From positions 1-12,647 of the forward strand of contig JASLGD010000057.1 of assembly GCA_030150305.1 (NCBI GenBank): 12,647 nucleotides of DNA, written 5' to 3'. Of the stretch, positions 1-6,010 are shown one piece after another (within the stretch, counting starts at the first letter, position 1; every line of letters starts with the position of its first letter). The notes below the pieces were generated by a model. It made no database searches. It had not been told where the DNA came from and was given only the letters and a program-made list of their open reading frames with translations. The position numbers and the translations under genes were made by a program. This stretch comes from Caldimonas sp. Its GTDB lineage: Bacteria; Pseudomonadota; Gammaproteobacteria; Burkholderiales; Burkholderiaceae_C.

Positions 1-170
1 CCGGAGTACGCGAGGTGCAGCCGCGCGGTGACGTTGTGCTCGTCGCGGCTCAGGACCTCGACGCGCTCGCACCACGGCAGGAACTCGGGGTAGCGCTCGA
101 TGTCGTTGACCAGTCGGTAGATCTCCGCCGGCGAGTACCACAGGAGGACCGACTTCCTGACCTGCTTCAC
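1..170 (-). CDS. ratA: RatA / COQ10-family START-domain protein (5' part only)
   Basis: Only the first 56 residues are in the window; the gene continues past the left edge. The reading starts at a GTG at 170 with (M)KQVRKSVLLWYSPAEIYRL, followed by VNDIERYPEFLPWCERVEVL. This is the characteristic N-terminus of the RatA/COQ10 polyketide-cyclase-like START family (SRPBCC fold), including the conserved YPEFLPWC segment. Members are annotated either as a ribosome-associated type II toxin that blocks 70S assembly (the E. coli RatA proposal) or as a ubiquinone-binding Coq10 homologue; the sequence here cannot decide between them. The gene diverges from smpB, an arrangement common in proteobacteria, which supports the call. 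No ATG lies near the family's usual start, so GTG is chosen. A TACAAT hexamer 10 bases upstream would give an almost leaderless transcript if it is the -10 element. Confidence 0.86.
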   Translation of the reverse strand, partial: MKQVRKSVLLWYSPAEIYRLVNDIERYPEFLPWCERVEVLSRDEHNVTARLHLAYS

Positions 171-184
171 AATCGGCGGATTGT
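169..184. promoter_or_regulatory. Perfect 6-4-6 inverted repeat in the ratA/smpB divergent promoter region
   Basis: ACAATC (169-174), GGCG, GATTGT (179-184) form a perfect inverted repeat. It covers the GTG start of ratA (168-170) and overlaps a minus-strand TACAAT hexamer (185-180) that matches the -10 consensus at five of six bases. I see no good -35 hexamer on either strand, so promoter function is uncertain. Because the repeat is AT-richer than its surroundings and sits between divergent genes, it could be an operator or simply two mirrored -10-like elements. The assignment is inference from position and symmetry only. Confidence 0.4.
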
Positions 185-225
185 AGAAAGTCGTGCGCGC
201 GACGCCTGCCCGCGTCGCGGAAGCC

Positions 226-690
226 ATGTCGATCGCCGAGAACCGCCGCGCCCGTTTCGAGTACCACATCGAGGAGCGGCACGAGGCCGGGATGGTGCTC
301 TCGGGCTGGGAGATCAAGGCGATCCGCGCCGGCCAGGTGCAGCTGAGCGACGGCTACGTCGTCATCAAGGACGGCGAGCTGTTCCTGATCGGCTGCCGCA
401 TCAACCCGCTCGGCACCGCGTCGACGCACGTGCGTCCCGAGGCCGACCGGACGAAGAAGCTGCTGATGCACAAGGAGGAGATCCGCCGGCTGATCGGCAA
501 GGTCGAGCAGAAGGGCTTCACGCTCGTTCCGCTCGACCTCCACTACAAGGGCGGCCGCGTCAAGGCGGAGATCGCGCTCGCCAAGGGCAAGGCCGAGCAC
601 GACAAGCGACACGACCAGAAGAAGCGCGACTGGGAGCGCGAGCATGGCCGGTTGATGCGGCAGAAAGTGTCGTCGCCGGCCAAGCACTGA
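226..690 (+). CDS. smpB: SsrA-binding protein SmpB
   Basis: This is a 154-residue protein, the normal SmpB length. SmpB binds tmRNA (SsrA) and brings it to stalled ribosomes for trans-translation, which frees the ribosome and tags the unfinished protein. Family signatures are the N-terminal [14 protein letters not shown], the beta-barrel segment [19 protein letters not shown], the GCRINPL and [13 protein letters not shown] regions, [20 protein letters not shown], and the basic C-terminal tail [20 protein letters not shown]. That tail enters the empty decoding channel of the ribosome in known SmpBs. The ATG at 226 is preferred over an in-frame GTG at 193 because family members start with a short M-x-I-A-x-N-R-x-A leader and a GGAA lies just upstream. 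It diverges from ratA, and a P450 gene follows after 17 bases. The ssrA gene itself is not in this window. Confidence 0.98.
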   Translation: MSIAENRRARFEYHIEERHEAGMVLSGWEIKAIRAGQVQLSDGYVVIKDGELFLIGCRINPLGTASTHVRPEADRTKKLLMHKEEIRRLIGKVEQKGFTLVPLDLHYKGGRVKAEIALAKGKAEHDKRHDQKKRDWEREHGRLMRQKVSSPAKH

Positions 691-695
691 CCGCG

Positions 696-704
696 AAGGG
701 AGAG
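696..704 (+). promoter_or_regulatory. Strong ribosome binding site that fixes the P450 start
   Basis: AAGGGAGAG lies five bases (counted from GGAG) before the ATG at 708. It is one of the best Shine-Dalgarno matches in the window. The open frame runs far upstream through smpB out of phase, so this site decides the true start. It shows that the P450 is independently translated even if it shares an mRNA with smpB. Confidence 0.75.
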
Positions 705-707
705 ACG

Positions 708-2177
708 ATGTCGATCGAGACCGAAGCCGCGCCGACTGCCGCGCCGGCGCGTTTGCGCGAGATCGACGAGCTGCCGTCGCCGCCCGGCTGGCCGCTGGTC
801 GGCAACGCGCTGCAGCTCGAGCGTCAGCGCATGCATCAGCAGGTCGAGCGCTGGGCACGCGAATACGGCTCCTACTTCACGTTTCGTCTCGGCACCAGAC
901 GACTGCTCGTCGTCGCCGATCACGCCGCCATGGGCGCGGTGCTGCGCGACCGGCCCGACGGCTTTCGCCGCACCAAGCGGCTCGCCGAGATCACCGGCGA
1001 GATCGGCTCGTCGGCGGTCGGCGTGTTCGGCTCCGAAGGCGAAGCGTGGAAGCGGCAGCGCAGGATGGTCATGGCCGGCTTCGATCCGCGCCACCTGCGC
1101 GCGTACTTCGCCTCGCTCGTCAAGGTGAGCGAGCGGCTCGCCGGGCGCTGGGGCCGCGCCGCCGACGCCGGCGCGCCGATCGACCTGCAGGCCGACCTGA
1201 TGCGCTACACGGTCGACACCGTCTCGGGGCTCGCGTTCGGCGCCGACGTCAACACGCTCGAGTCGGACGACGACGTCATCCAGCGCCATCTCGACAAGAT
1301 CTTCCCGGCGATCTTTCGCCGCATCATGTCGCCGCTGCCCACGTGGCGCTACTGGAAGACCGCTGCCGACCGCGAGCTCGACGACAGCGTCGCCGCGATC
1401 GGCGTCGCGATCGCGAACTTCGTCGCCGCCGCACGCAAGCGCCTCGAGGATCCGGCGCGCCGCGCCGCGCCGCAGAACCTGCTCGAGGCGATGATCGTCG
1501 CCGCCGACGACCCGCAGTCGGGGATCACGCCGAACGAGATCAACGGCAACGTGTTGACGATGCTGCTCGCCGGCGAGGACACCACCGCGAACACGCTTGC
1601 GTGGTCGACCTGGCTGCTCTCGAAGCACCCCGCGTCCCTCGCGCGTGCGCGCGCCGAGGTCGATGCCGAGGTCGGCGAGCCGGCGGCGTGGACGATCGAG
1701 CGATTCGGGAAGCTCGACTACGTCGAGGCCTGCGCGAACGAGACGATGCGGCTGCGGCCGGTCGCTCCGTTCCTGATGCTGCAGGCGCTTCGCGACACGA
1801 CCATCGCCGACATCCGTGTCCCGGCCGAGACCGTGATCTGGGGAGCGCTGCGCGCCGACAGCCTGCGCCAAGCGCACTTCGACGAGCCCGAGCGCTTTCG
1901 TCCCGAGCGCTGGCTCGCCGATGCCGGCCCGAGCGCGAGCTCGGCGAACCGCGTCTCGATGCCGTTCGGCGCCGGCCCGCGCGTCTGTCCCGGCCGCCAT
2001 CTCGCGATGCTCGAGATCAAGATGGCGCTCGCCGTTTTGCTCGGCCGGTTCGACATCGAGAGCGTCGCGCCGACCCGCACCGGCGCGCCCGAAGACGAGC
2101 CCGCCGAGGAGCTCGCGTTCTCGATGGCGCCCGAGCCGCTGACGCTGCGCCTGCGCAGGCGCGCCGACGCGCGCTAG
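708..2177 (+). CDS. Cytochrome P450
   Basis: This 489-residue soluble P450 has no N-terminal membrane anchor. P450s are heme-thiolate monooxygenases that use two electrons and O2 to hydroxylate or otherwise oxidise a substrate. All hallmarks are present: a proline-rich start region (PSPPGWPLVGN), the C-helix W114-x3-R118 that contacts heme propionates, the I-helix oxygen-activation motif A288-G-E-D-T-T293, the K-helix E345-x-x-R348, the PERF-like P394-E-R-F397, and the heme-binding loop F420-G-A-G-P-R-V-C427-P-G with C427 as the iron ligand. The sequence style (PPGWPLVGN, FGSEGEAWKRQRR) resembles the CYP4/CYP102-like bacterial type more than the short CYP101 type. The substrate cannot be inferred. 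No ferredoxin or reductase lies beside it and there is no fused reductase domain, so redox partners must come from elsewhere. It lies 17 bases after smpB with a strong ribosome binding site, and its TAG shares the bases CTAG with the opposing metC stop. Confidence 0.97.
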   Translation: MSIETEAAPTAAPARLREIDELPSPPGWPLVGNALQLERQRMHQQVERWAREYGSYFTFRLGTRRLLVVADHAAMGAVLRDRPDGFRRTKRLAEITGEIGSSAVGVFGSEGEAWKRQRRMVMAGFDPRHLRAYFASLVKVSERLAGRWGRAADAGAPIDLQADLMRYTVDTVSGLAFGADVNTLESDDDVIQRHLDKIFPAIFRRIMSPLPTWRYWKTAADRELDDSVAAIGVAIANFVAAARKRLEDPARRAAPQNLLEAMIVAADDPQSGITPNEINGNVLTMLLAGEDTTANTLAWSTWLLSKHPASLARARAEVDAEVGEPAAWTIERFGKLDYVEACANETMRLRPVAPFLMLQALRDTTIADIRVPAETVIWGALRADSLRQAHFDEPERFRPERWLADAGPSASSANRVSMPFGAGPRVCPGRHLAMLEIKMALAVLLGRFDIESVAPTRTGAPEDEPAEELAFSMAPEPLTLRLRRRADAR

Positions 2178-3388
2178 GCCGCGGCCTTCGCGAGCGCCTG
2201 CTCGCAGTCGGCGATCAGGTCTTCGACGCGCTCGAGACCGACCGAGAAGCGGACGACGAAGCCCGGCCACCGCGGGTGCTTGCGCAGCGACCTCAGGTCG
2301 TACGCGATCGCGAGGCTGCTCGGACCCGCCCACGAGTAGCCGATCCTGAACACGCGAAGCGCATCGACGAAGGCGTCGACTTGCGCGCGCTCGTAGCGCT
2401 CGTCGAAGACGACCGAGAAGAGCCCCGCCGCGGAGCTGCACGTGCGCTGCCAATGCTCGTGACCCGGCGATCCCGGCAGCGCCGGATGCAGCACGTGCGA
2501 GACCTCGCGGCGCTGCATCCACCACTCGGCGAGCGCGAGACCCGCGTGCGCCTGCGCCTCATAGCGCAGCGGCAGCGACGGCAACGAGCGCAGCACGAGC
2601 TCGACGTCGTTGCCGCCGACGCCGAAGCCGAGCCGCATGTGCGCGGCCTTGATCCGCTGGTGCAGCGCGCCGTCGCGCGTCGTCACCGAGCCCATGAGGA
2701 CGTCGGCGCCGCCGGAGGCGTACTTGGTGAGCGCCTGGACCGAGACGTCGACTGCGAGCTCGTCGTCGTCCTCGCCGTCGTTCTCGCCGCCGGCGATCGC
2801 GAACGGCGCGAACGCGAGCCCCGCGCCCCACGTGTTGTCGAGCGCGCTGACGACGCCGCGCTGCCTGCAGATCCGCAGCAGCGCGGCGAGGTCGGGAAAC
2901 TCCATCGTCACCGAGCCCGGCGCTTCGAGCCAGACGAGGCGCGTGCGCTCGTCGATCGCGGCCGCGAGCGACGCCGGCTCCAACGGGTCGTAGAAGCGGT
3001 GCGCGATGCCCCAGCCGGCGAGCTCGTTGCGCGCGAACTCGATCCCGGGGTCGTAGGCGTTCTCGGGGATCGCGACGGCGTCGCCGCTCTTCAGCAGCGC
3101 CACGTCGACGAGCGTGATCGCCGCCAGCCCGCTCGGCGCGAGCAGCGACTGCGCGCCGCCTTCGAGCGTCGCGATGCGCTCCTCGAGGGTGAACGTCGTC
3201 GGCGTGCCATGCAGGCCGTAGGTGTAGCCGGTCTTTTCCTTCCACTTGCGCGCGCGCACCGCGGCCATGCTCGGGAAGACGATCGTCGACGCCTTGTGCA
3301 CCGCCGGCTGGACGCCGACGAAGCCCGCCGGCGGCCGATACGGATGCGCGATCAGCGCGGTGCTGCTCGGCGGCGGCTTCTTCTTCAT
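2174..3388 (-). CDS. metC: Cystathionine beta-lyase (Cys/Met metabolism PLP enzyme)
   Basis: This is a 404-residue fold-type I PLP enzyme of the Cys/Met metabolism family. Cystathionine beta-lyase cleaves cystathionine to homocysteine, pyruvate and ammonia, the penultimate route to methionine. Visible features are YTYGLHGTPTTFTLEERIA in the N-terminal cofactor and substrate region, the aspartate that pairs with the pyridine nitrogen in LDNTWGAG (D184), and the Schiff-base lysine K222 in ALTKYASGGADVLMGS. The segment where many relatives have YGRxxNPT reads YGLHGTPT, which is also seen in proteobacterial MetC. An acidic insertion (GGENDGEDDDE, about residues 200-210) precedes the VDVSVQALTKY strand. 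The start lies 7 bases after the rimO stop with no clear ribosome binding site, so translation is probably coupled to rimO. The metC call over cystathionine gamma-synthase or another relative rests on overall resemblance and is fairly but not fully secure. Confidence 0.9.
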   Translation of the reverse strand: MKKKPPPSSTALIAHPYRPPAGFVGVQPAVHKASTIVFPSMAAVRARKWKEKTGYTYGLHGTPTTFTLEERIATLEGGAQSLLAPSGLAAITLVDVALLKSGDAVAIPENAYDPGIEFARNELAGWGIAHRFYDPLEPASLAAAIDERTRLVWLEAPGSVTMEFPDLAALLRICRQRGVVSALDNTWGAGLAFAPFAIAGGENDGEDDDELAVDVSVQALTKYASGGADVLMGSVTTRDGALHQRIKAAHMRLGFGVGGNDVELVLRSLPSLPLRYEAQAHAGLALAEWWMQRREVSHVLHPALPGSPGHEHWQRTCSSAAGLFSVVFDERYERAQVDAFVDALRVFRIGYSWAGPSSLAIAYDLRSLRKHPRWPGFVVRFSVGLERVEDLIADCEQALAKAAA

Positions 3389-3395
3389 CGAACGT

Positions 3396-4799
3396 TCAGA
3401 TCGGCAGCGCGACGAGGTCGTGGCCGTCGCTCGCGACGATGCGAGCGCGCGTGAACTCGCCGGCCTTCAGCGTCTTCGATGCCTTCTCGGGCGGCAGCAG
3501 GCGGACCTTGCCGTCGATCTCGGGCGCGTCGGCGTAGCTGCGGCCGAATCCGCCTCTGCGGCCGAGCGCGGGCGCCGAGTCGACGAGCACCTGCATCGTC
3601 GCGCCGACGCGCTCGCGCAGCTTCGCGGTCGCGACCTCCTCGGCGACGCGCATGAAGCGCGCGCGCCGCTCCTCGCGCACTTGCGCGGGCAGCATGCCGG
3701 GCAGCTCGTTGGCGGCGGCGCCCTGCACCGGCGAATACGCGAAGCAGCCGGCGCGATCGATGCGCGCCTCGCGCACGAAGTCGAGCAGATGCTCGAACTC
3801 GTCTTCGCTTTCGCCGGGAAAGCCGGCGATGAACGTGCTGCGGACGACAAGCTCGGGGCACACCTCGCGCCAGCGCGCCAGCCGCTCGAGGTTCTTCTCG
3901 CCGCTCGCAGGTCGCTTCATGCGGCGCAGCACGTCGGGATGCGAGTGCTGGAACGGGACGTCCAGGTACGGCAGGATGCCGCCCGCGGCCATCAGCGGCA
4001 GCACGTCGTCGACGTGCGGGTACGGATAGACGTAGTGCAGCCGCACCCATGCGCCGTGCGGCGCGGCGACCGCGGCGAGCTGCTCGCAAAGCGCCAGCAT
4101 CTGCGTCTTCACCGGCCGCCCGTTCCAGAAGCCGGTGCGATAGCGGACGTCGACGCCGTACGCGCTCGTGTCCTGGCTGACGACGAGCAGCTCCTTGACG
4201 CCCGACGCGAACAGCGCGTCGGCCTCGGCGAGGACGTCGCCGACCGGGCGCGAGACGAGGTCGCCGCGCAGGCTCGGGATGATGCAGAACGTGCAGCGGT
4301 GGTTGCAGCCTTCGCTGATCTTCAGATACGCGTAGTGCTTCGGCGTCAGCTTGATGCCGATCGCGGGCGGCGGCACCAGGTCGACGAACGGGTCGTGCGG
4401 CTTCGGCAGGTGCGCGTGCACCGCGGCCATCACCTCGTCGGTCGCGTGCGGGCCGGTCACCGCGAGCACGCTCGGATGCATCTGGCGGACGAGGTTGCCG
4501 CCGCCCTCGCCTGCCTTCGCGCCGAGGCAACCGGTGACGACGACCTTGCCGTTGGCGGCGAGCGCGTCGCCGATCGCGTCGAGGCTTTCCTGCACGGCGT
4601 CGTCGATGAAGCCGCACGTGTTGACGATCACCAGGTCGGCGCCCTCGAACGTCTTCGACGTCGCATAGCCTTCGCCGGCGAGACGGGTGAGGATGAGCTC
4701 GGAGTCGGTGAGCGCCTTCGGGCAGCCGAGCGAGACGAATCCGATCTTCGGAGGAGCGCTGGCGGCACGCGGCTCGGCCTGCGCGGTGGCTTCGGTCAT
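3396..4799 (-). CDS. rimO: Ribosomal protein S12 methylthiotransferase RimO
   Basis: This is a 467-residue radical-SAM methylthiotransferase. RimO adds a methylthio group to a conserved aspartate of ribosomal protein S12 (Asp88/89 region in E. coli). Domains run in order: an N-terminal UPF0004 domain with the three cluster cysteines C26 (SLGCPK), C62 (NTCGF) and C91 (TGCLG); a radical-SAM domain with C165-N-H-R-C169-T-F-C172 holding the second 4Fe-4S cluster; and a C-terminal TRAM domain (about 395-465) that helps dock the substrate. [31 protein letters not shown] and [13 protein letters not shown] are typical of RimO rather than MiaB, which modifies tRNA. A 17-residue Ala/Glu-rich leader precedes the conserved start. 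The gene lies 34 bases after the exported-protein gene and 7 bases before metC in the same direction. Confidence 0.97.
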   Translation of the reverse strand: MTEATAQAEPRAASAPPKIGFVSLGCPKALTDSELILTRLAGEGYATSKTFEGADLVIVNTCGFIDDAVQESLDAIGDALAANGKVVVTGCLGAKAGEGGGNLVRQMHPSVLAVTGPHATDEVMAAVHAHLPKPHDPFVDLVPPPAIGIKLTPKHYAYLKISEGCNHRCTFCIIPSLRGDLVSRPVGDVLAEADALFASGVKELLVVSQDTSAYGVDVRYRTGFWNGRPVKTQMLALCEQLAAVAAPHGAWVRLHYVYPYPHVDDVLPLMAAGGILPYLDVPFQHSHPDVLRRMKRPASGEKNLERLARWREVCPELVVRSTFIAGFPGESEDEFEHLLDFVREARIDRAGCFAYSPVQGAAANELPGMLPAQVREERRARFMRVAEEVATAKLRERVGATMQVLVDSAPALGRRGGFGRSYADAPEIDGKVRLLPPEKASKTLKAGEFTRARIVASDGHDLVALPI

Positions 4800-4833
4800 G
4801 GGCGGATTTTCGCCGATGGCCGATGTCCGACCG

Positions 4834-5355
4834 TCAGTGTCGGCGCGGCGCCTGCTGTTGCTTGTGCTGCTGCTGCTGCGGCGACGCTGCCACCGGCTCG
4901 GCGCCGAGCACCTCGCAGTGGTACGTCGCCATCCACGGCAGCTGCGGCGAACCCGAGACGACGTCGGACTTTGCGACGCGAAAGCGAAAGCGCTGGTTGC
5001 GCGCCTGCCCCGCCGGCGTCTTCAGCGCCGGGAACTGGTCGAGGTTGCTCCAGACCACCGTCCAGGCCACGTTGGGGCCGGGCTGCACTTCCTTGACAGG
5101 GCGCCATGTCTTGAGCACCTGCTTGTCGTAGTACATCTCGCCGACGTACGTCGTCCCGGCGGCGAACGTGCCCGTGAACTCGACCGGCGCCGCATGCGGC
5201 GTCGACGCCGCCGCCGGCGTGCTCGGCGCCGCCGCGGGCGCACCCGCGACCTTGCCGGTCGCAGTCGCCGTCTTGTTCGTCGGCGCCGCCGACCACGCCG
5301 CCGCGACGACTGCGGCGAGCGAGCAGGCGACGAACGCGCGTGCGCCGCGCGTCAT
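4834..5355 (-). CDS. Predicted exported protein of unknown function, coupled to phaR
   Basis: I do not recognise this 173-residue protein. It begins [23 protein letters not shown], a plausible Sec signal peptide with a short basic start and an Ala-rich hydrophobic core; there is no lipobox cysteine at a cleavage site. A low-complexity Ala/Thr/Pro linker follows (about residues 24-58). The folded part (about 60-155) has [22 protein letters not shown], then a Trp-containing stretch ([17 protein letters not shown]), a basic strand [12 protein letters not shown], and a [10 protein letters not shown] ending with the only cysteine of the mature chain. The C-terminal tail is rich in Gln, His, Lys and Arg ([14 protein letters not shown]). 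The ATG overlaps the phaR stop in an ATGA (5355-5352), so translation is probably coupled to phaR. The open frame extends upstream to 5517, but that part duplicates phaR coding sequence. A periplasmic location is predicted; function is unknown. Confidence 0.78.
   Translation of the reverse strand: MTRGARAFVACSLAAVVAAAWSAAPTNKTATATGKVAGAPAAAPSTPAAASTPHAAPVEFTGTFAAGTTYVGEMYYDKQVLKTWRPVKEVQPGPNVAWTVVWSNLDQFPALKTPAGQARNQRFRFRVAKSDVVSGSPQLPWMATYHCEVLGAEPVAASPQQQQHKQQQAPRRH
4852..4878 (-). repeat. Short CAG/CAA-type trinucleotide tract encoding a Gln-rich tail
   Basis: On the minus strand this 27-base tract reads as four CAG codons, CAC, AAG, CAA and two more CAG codons, giving QQQQHKQQQ near the C-terminus of the exported protein. 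The two runs of Gln codons could expand or shrink by replication slippage. It is the only simple-sequence tract of note in the window. Confidence 0.6.
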
Positions 5356-5939
5356 CGCTTGGGCGGAGCGTTGCGCGGCGGGCCGCCGGGGAAAAGCGTC
5401 TCGGCCTGCTTGCTCAGCTGTTCCTGCATCTGCATGAAGATCTTGCGCGACTGCTCGAGGTAGCTGCCCATCAGGTTCTGCACCATCGGCGCCTGGCCGC
5501 TCAGGAACTTCGTCCACAGCTCCGGGCTCTGCAGCCGCGGGTCGTAGAGGCCCTTCGACTGCTCGGCGAGCCGCGCCTGCACGTCGGCGAACGTCTGCAG
5601 GTTCTGCTCGAGGTACGAGCCCATCATGCCCTGCATCGCGTTGCCGTAGAAGCGGATGATCTGCGCAAGCGTCGAAGTCGAGAAGATCGGCACACCGCCG
5701 GTCTCCTCCTCGAGGATGATTTGCAACAGGATGCTGCGCGTCAGGTCCTCGCCGCTCTTGGCGTCGCGGACCTCGAAGTCGGTACCCTTGAGCACCATCG
5801 ACTTGACGTCGGCGAGCGTGATGTAGCTCGAGATCTCGGTGTCGTAGAGACGCCGGTTCGGGTACTTCTTGAGGATGCGCGCCCCGGGTCGCGCCGCCGT
5901 GGGCGGCGGCGCCTTGTCGGCGCGACGGGACTGGGCCAT
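5352..5939 (-). CDS. phaR: Polyhydroxyalkanoate synthesis regulator PhaR
   Basis: This 195-residue protein is a clear PhaR. PhaR represses phasin (phaP) and its own gene, and is released when it binds nascent PHA granules, so it senses polymer and sets phasin level. The N-terminal DNA-binding domain (PHB accumulation regulatory domain, about residues 18-85) has RILKKYPNRRLYDTEISSYI and TLADVKSMVLKG. Two later PHB_acc-type repeats each carry MGSYLEQ (near 105 and 158), followed by glutamine-rich helices (KIFMQMQEQLSKQAE) that probably bind granules. The start at 5939 gives the usual family length; the ribosome binding site is weak. The PHA synthesis genes phaC, phaA and phaB are not beside it here; paaZ lies upstream instead. 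The neighbouring palindrome at 5963-5981 could be its autoregulatory site. Confidence 0.96.
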   Translation of the reverse strand: MAQSRRADKAPPPTAARPGARILKKYPNRRLYDTEISSYITLADVKSMVLKGTDFEVRDAKSGEDLTRSILLQIILEEETGGVPIFSTSTLAQIIRFYGNAMQGMMGSYLEQNLQTFADVQARLAEQSKGLYDPRLQSPELWTKFLSGQAPMVQNLMGSYLEQSRKIFMQMQEQLSKQAETLFPGGPPRNAPPKR

Positions 5940-5962
5940 GCGATCAGGCAGCGGGTGGACGC

Positions 5963-5981
5963 GGCGATTCTAGAAGTCGCC
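5963..5981 (-). promoter_or_regulatory. Palindrome overlapping a candidate phaR -10 element
   Basis: GGCGA (5963-5967), the 8-base palindrome TTCTAGAA (5968-5975), one extra G, and TCGCC (5977-5981) form a nearly perfect 19-base dyad. It sits in the 71-base gap between the paaZ stop and the phaR start. Read on the minus strand it contains TAGAAT (5972-5967), five of six matches to the -10 consensus, placed 27 bases before the phaR ATG. I see no good -35. A protein bound to this dyad would block the promoter, and PhaR proteins are known to repress their own genes, so autoregulation is a reasonable guess. It does not contain the CTGC-spacer-GCAG site reported for Paracoccus PhaR. Confidence 0.42.
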
Positions 5982-6010
5982 TTCGCGTCGCCCCGAAGGG
6001 TTTCCCCCCG

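Noticed and set aside
193..225. An 11-residue N-terminal extension of SmpB from a GTG
   Set aside because: SmpB proteins start close to the [10 protein letters not shown] segment, and the extension would occupy the divergent promoter region.
2177..2186. The palindrome GGCCGCGGCC near the P450 stop, considered as a terminator
   Set aside because: It has no loop and no T-run, lies inside metC, and such GC palindromes are expected by chance here.
543..2525. A 660-codon open frame on the minus strand opposite the P450
   Set aside because: The P450 on the plus strand has every family motif, while this translation is Arg-rich and unrecognisable.
1046..3454. An 802-codon open frame on the plus strand across the P450 and metC
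   Set aside because: It is out of frame with the P450 and antisense to metC, and reads as Arg/Ala-rich low-complexity sequence with no motif. It is a by-product of high GC content.
4804..4817. A small GGCG/CGCC inverted repeat just upstream of rimO
   Set aside because: The four-pair stem with a six-base loop is too weak and too common in this GC content to call a regulatory element.
3246..5096. A 616-codon plus-strand open frame opposite rimO and metC
   Set aside because: rimO and metC are unambiguous on the other strand; this is a GC-driven mirror frame.
5991..6006. Possible terminator hairpin after paaZ: on the minus strand CCC-TTCG-GGG, or the alternative GGG-GAAA-CCC
   Set aside because: The two stems are only three pairs each, share the same CCC and have no T-run after them. 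They have stable tetraloop types but do not make a convincing terminator.
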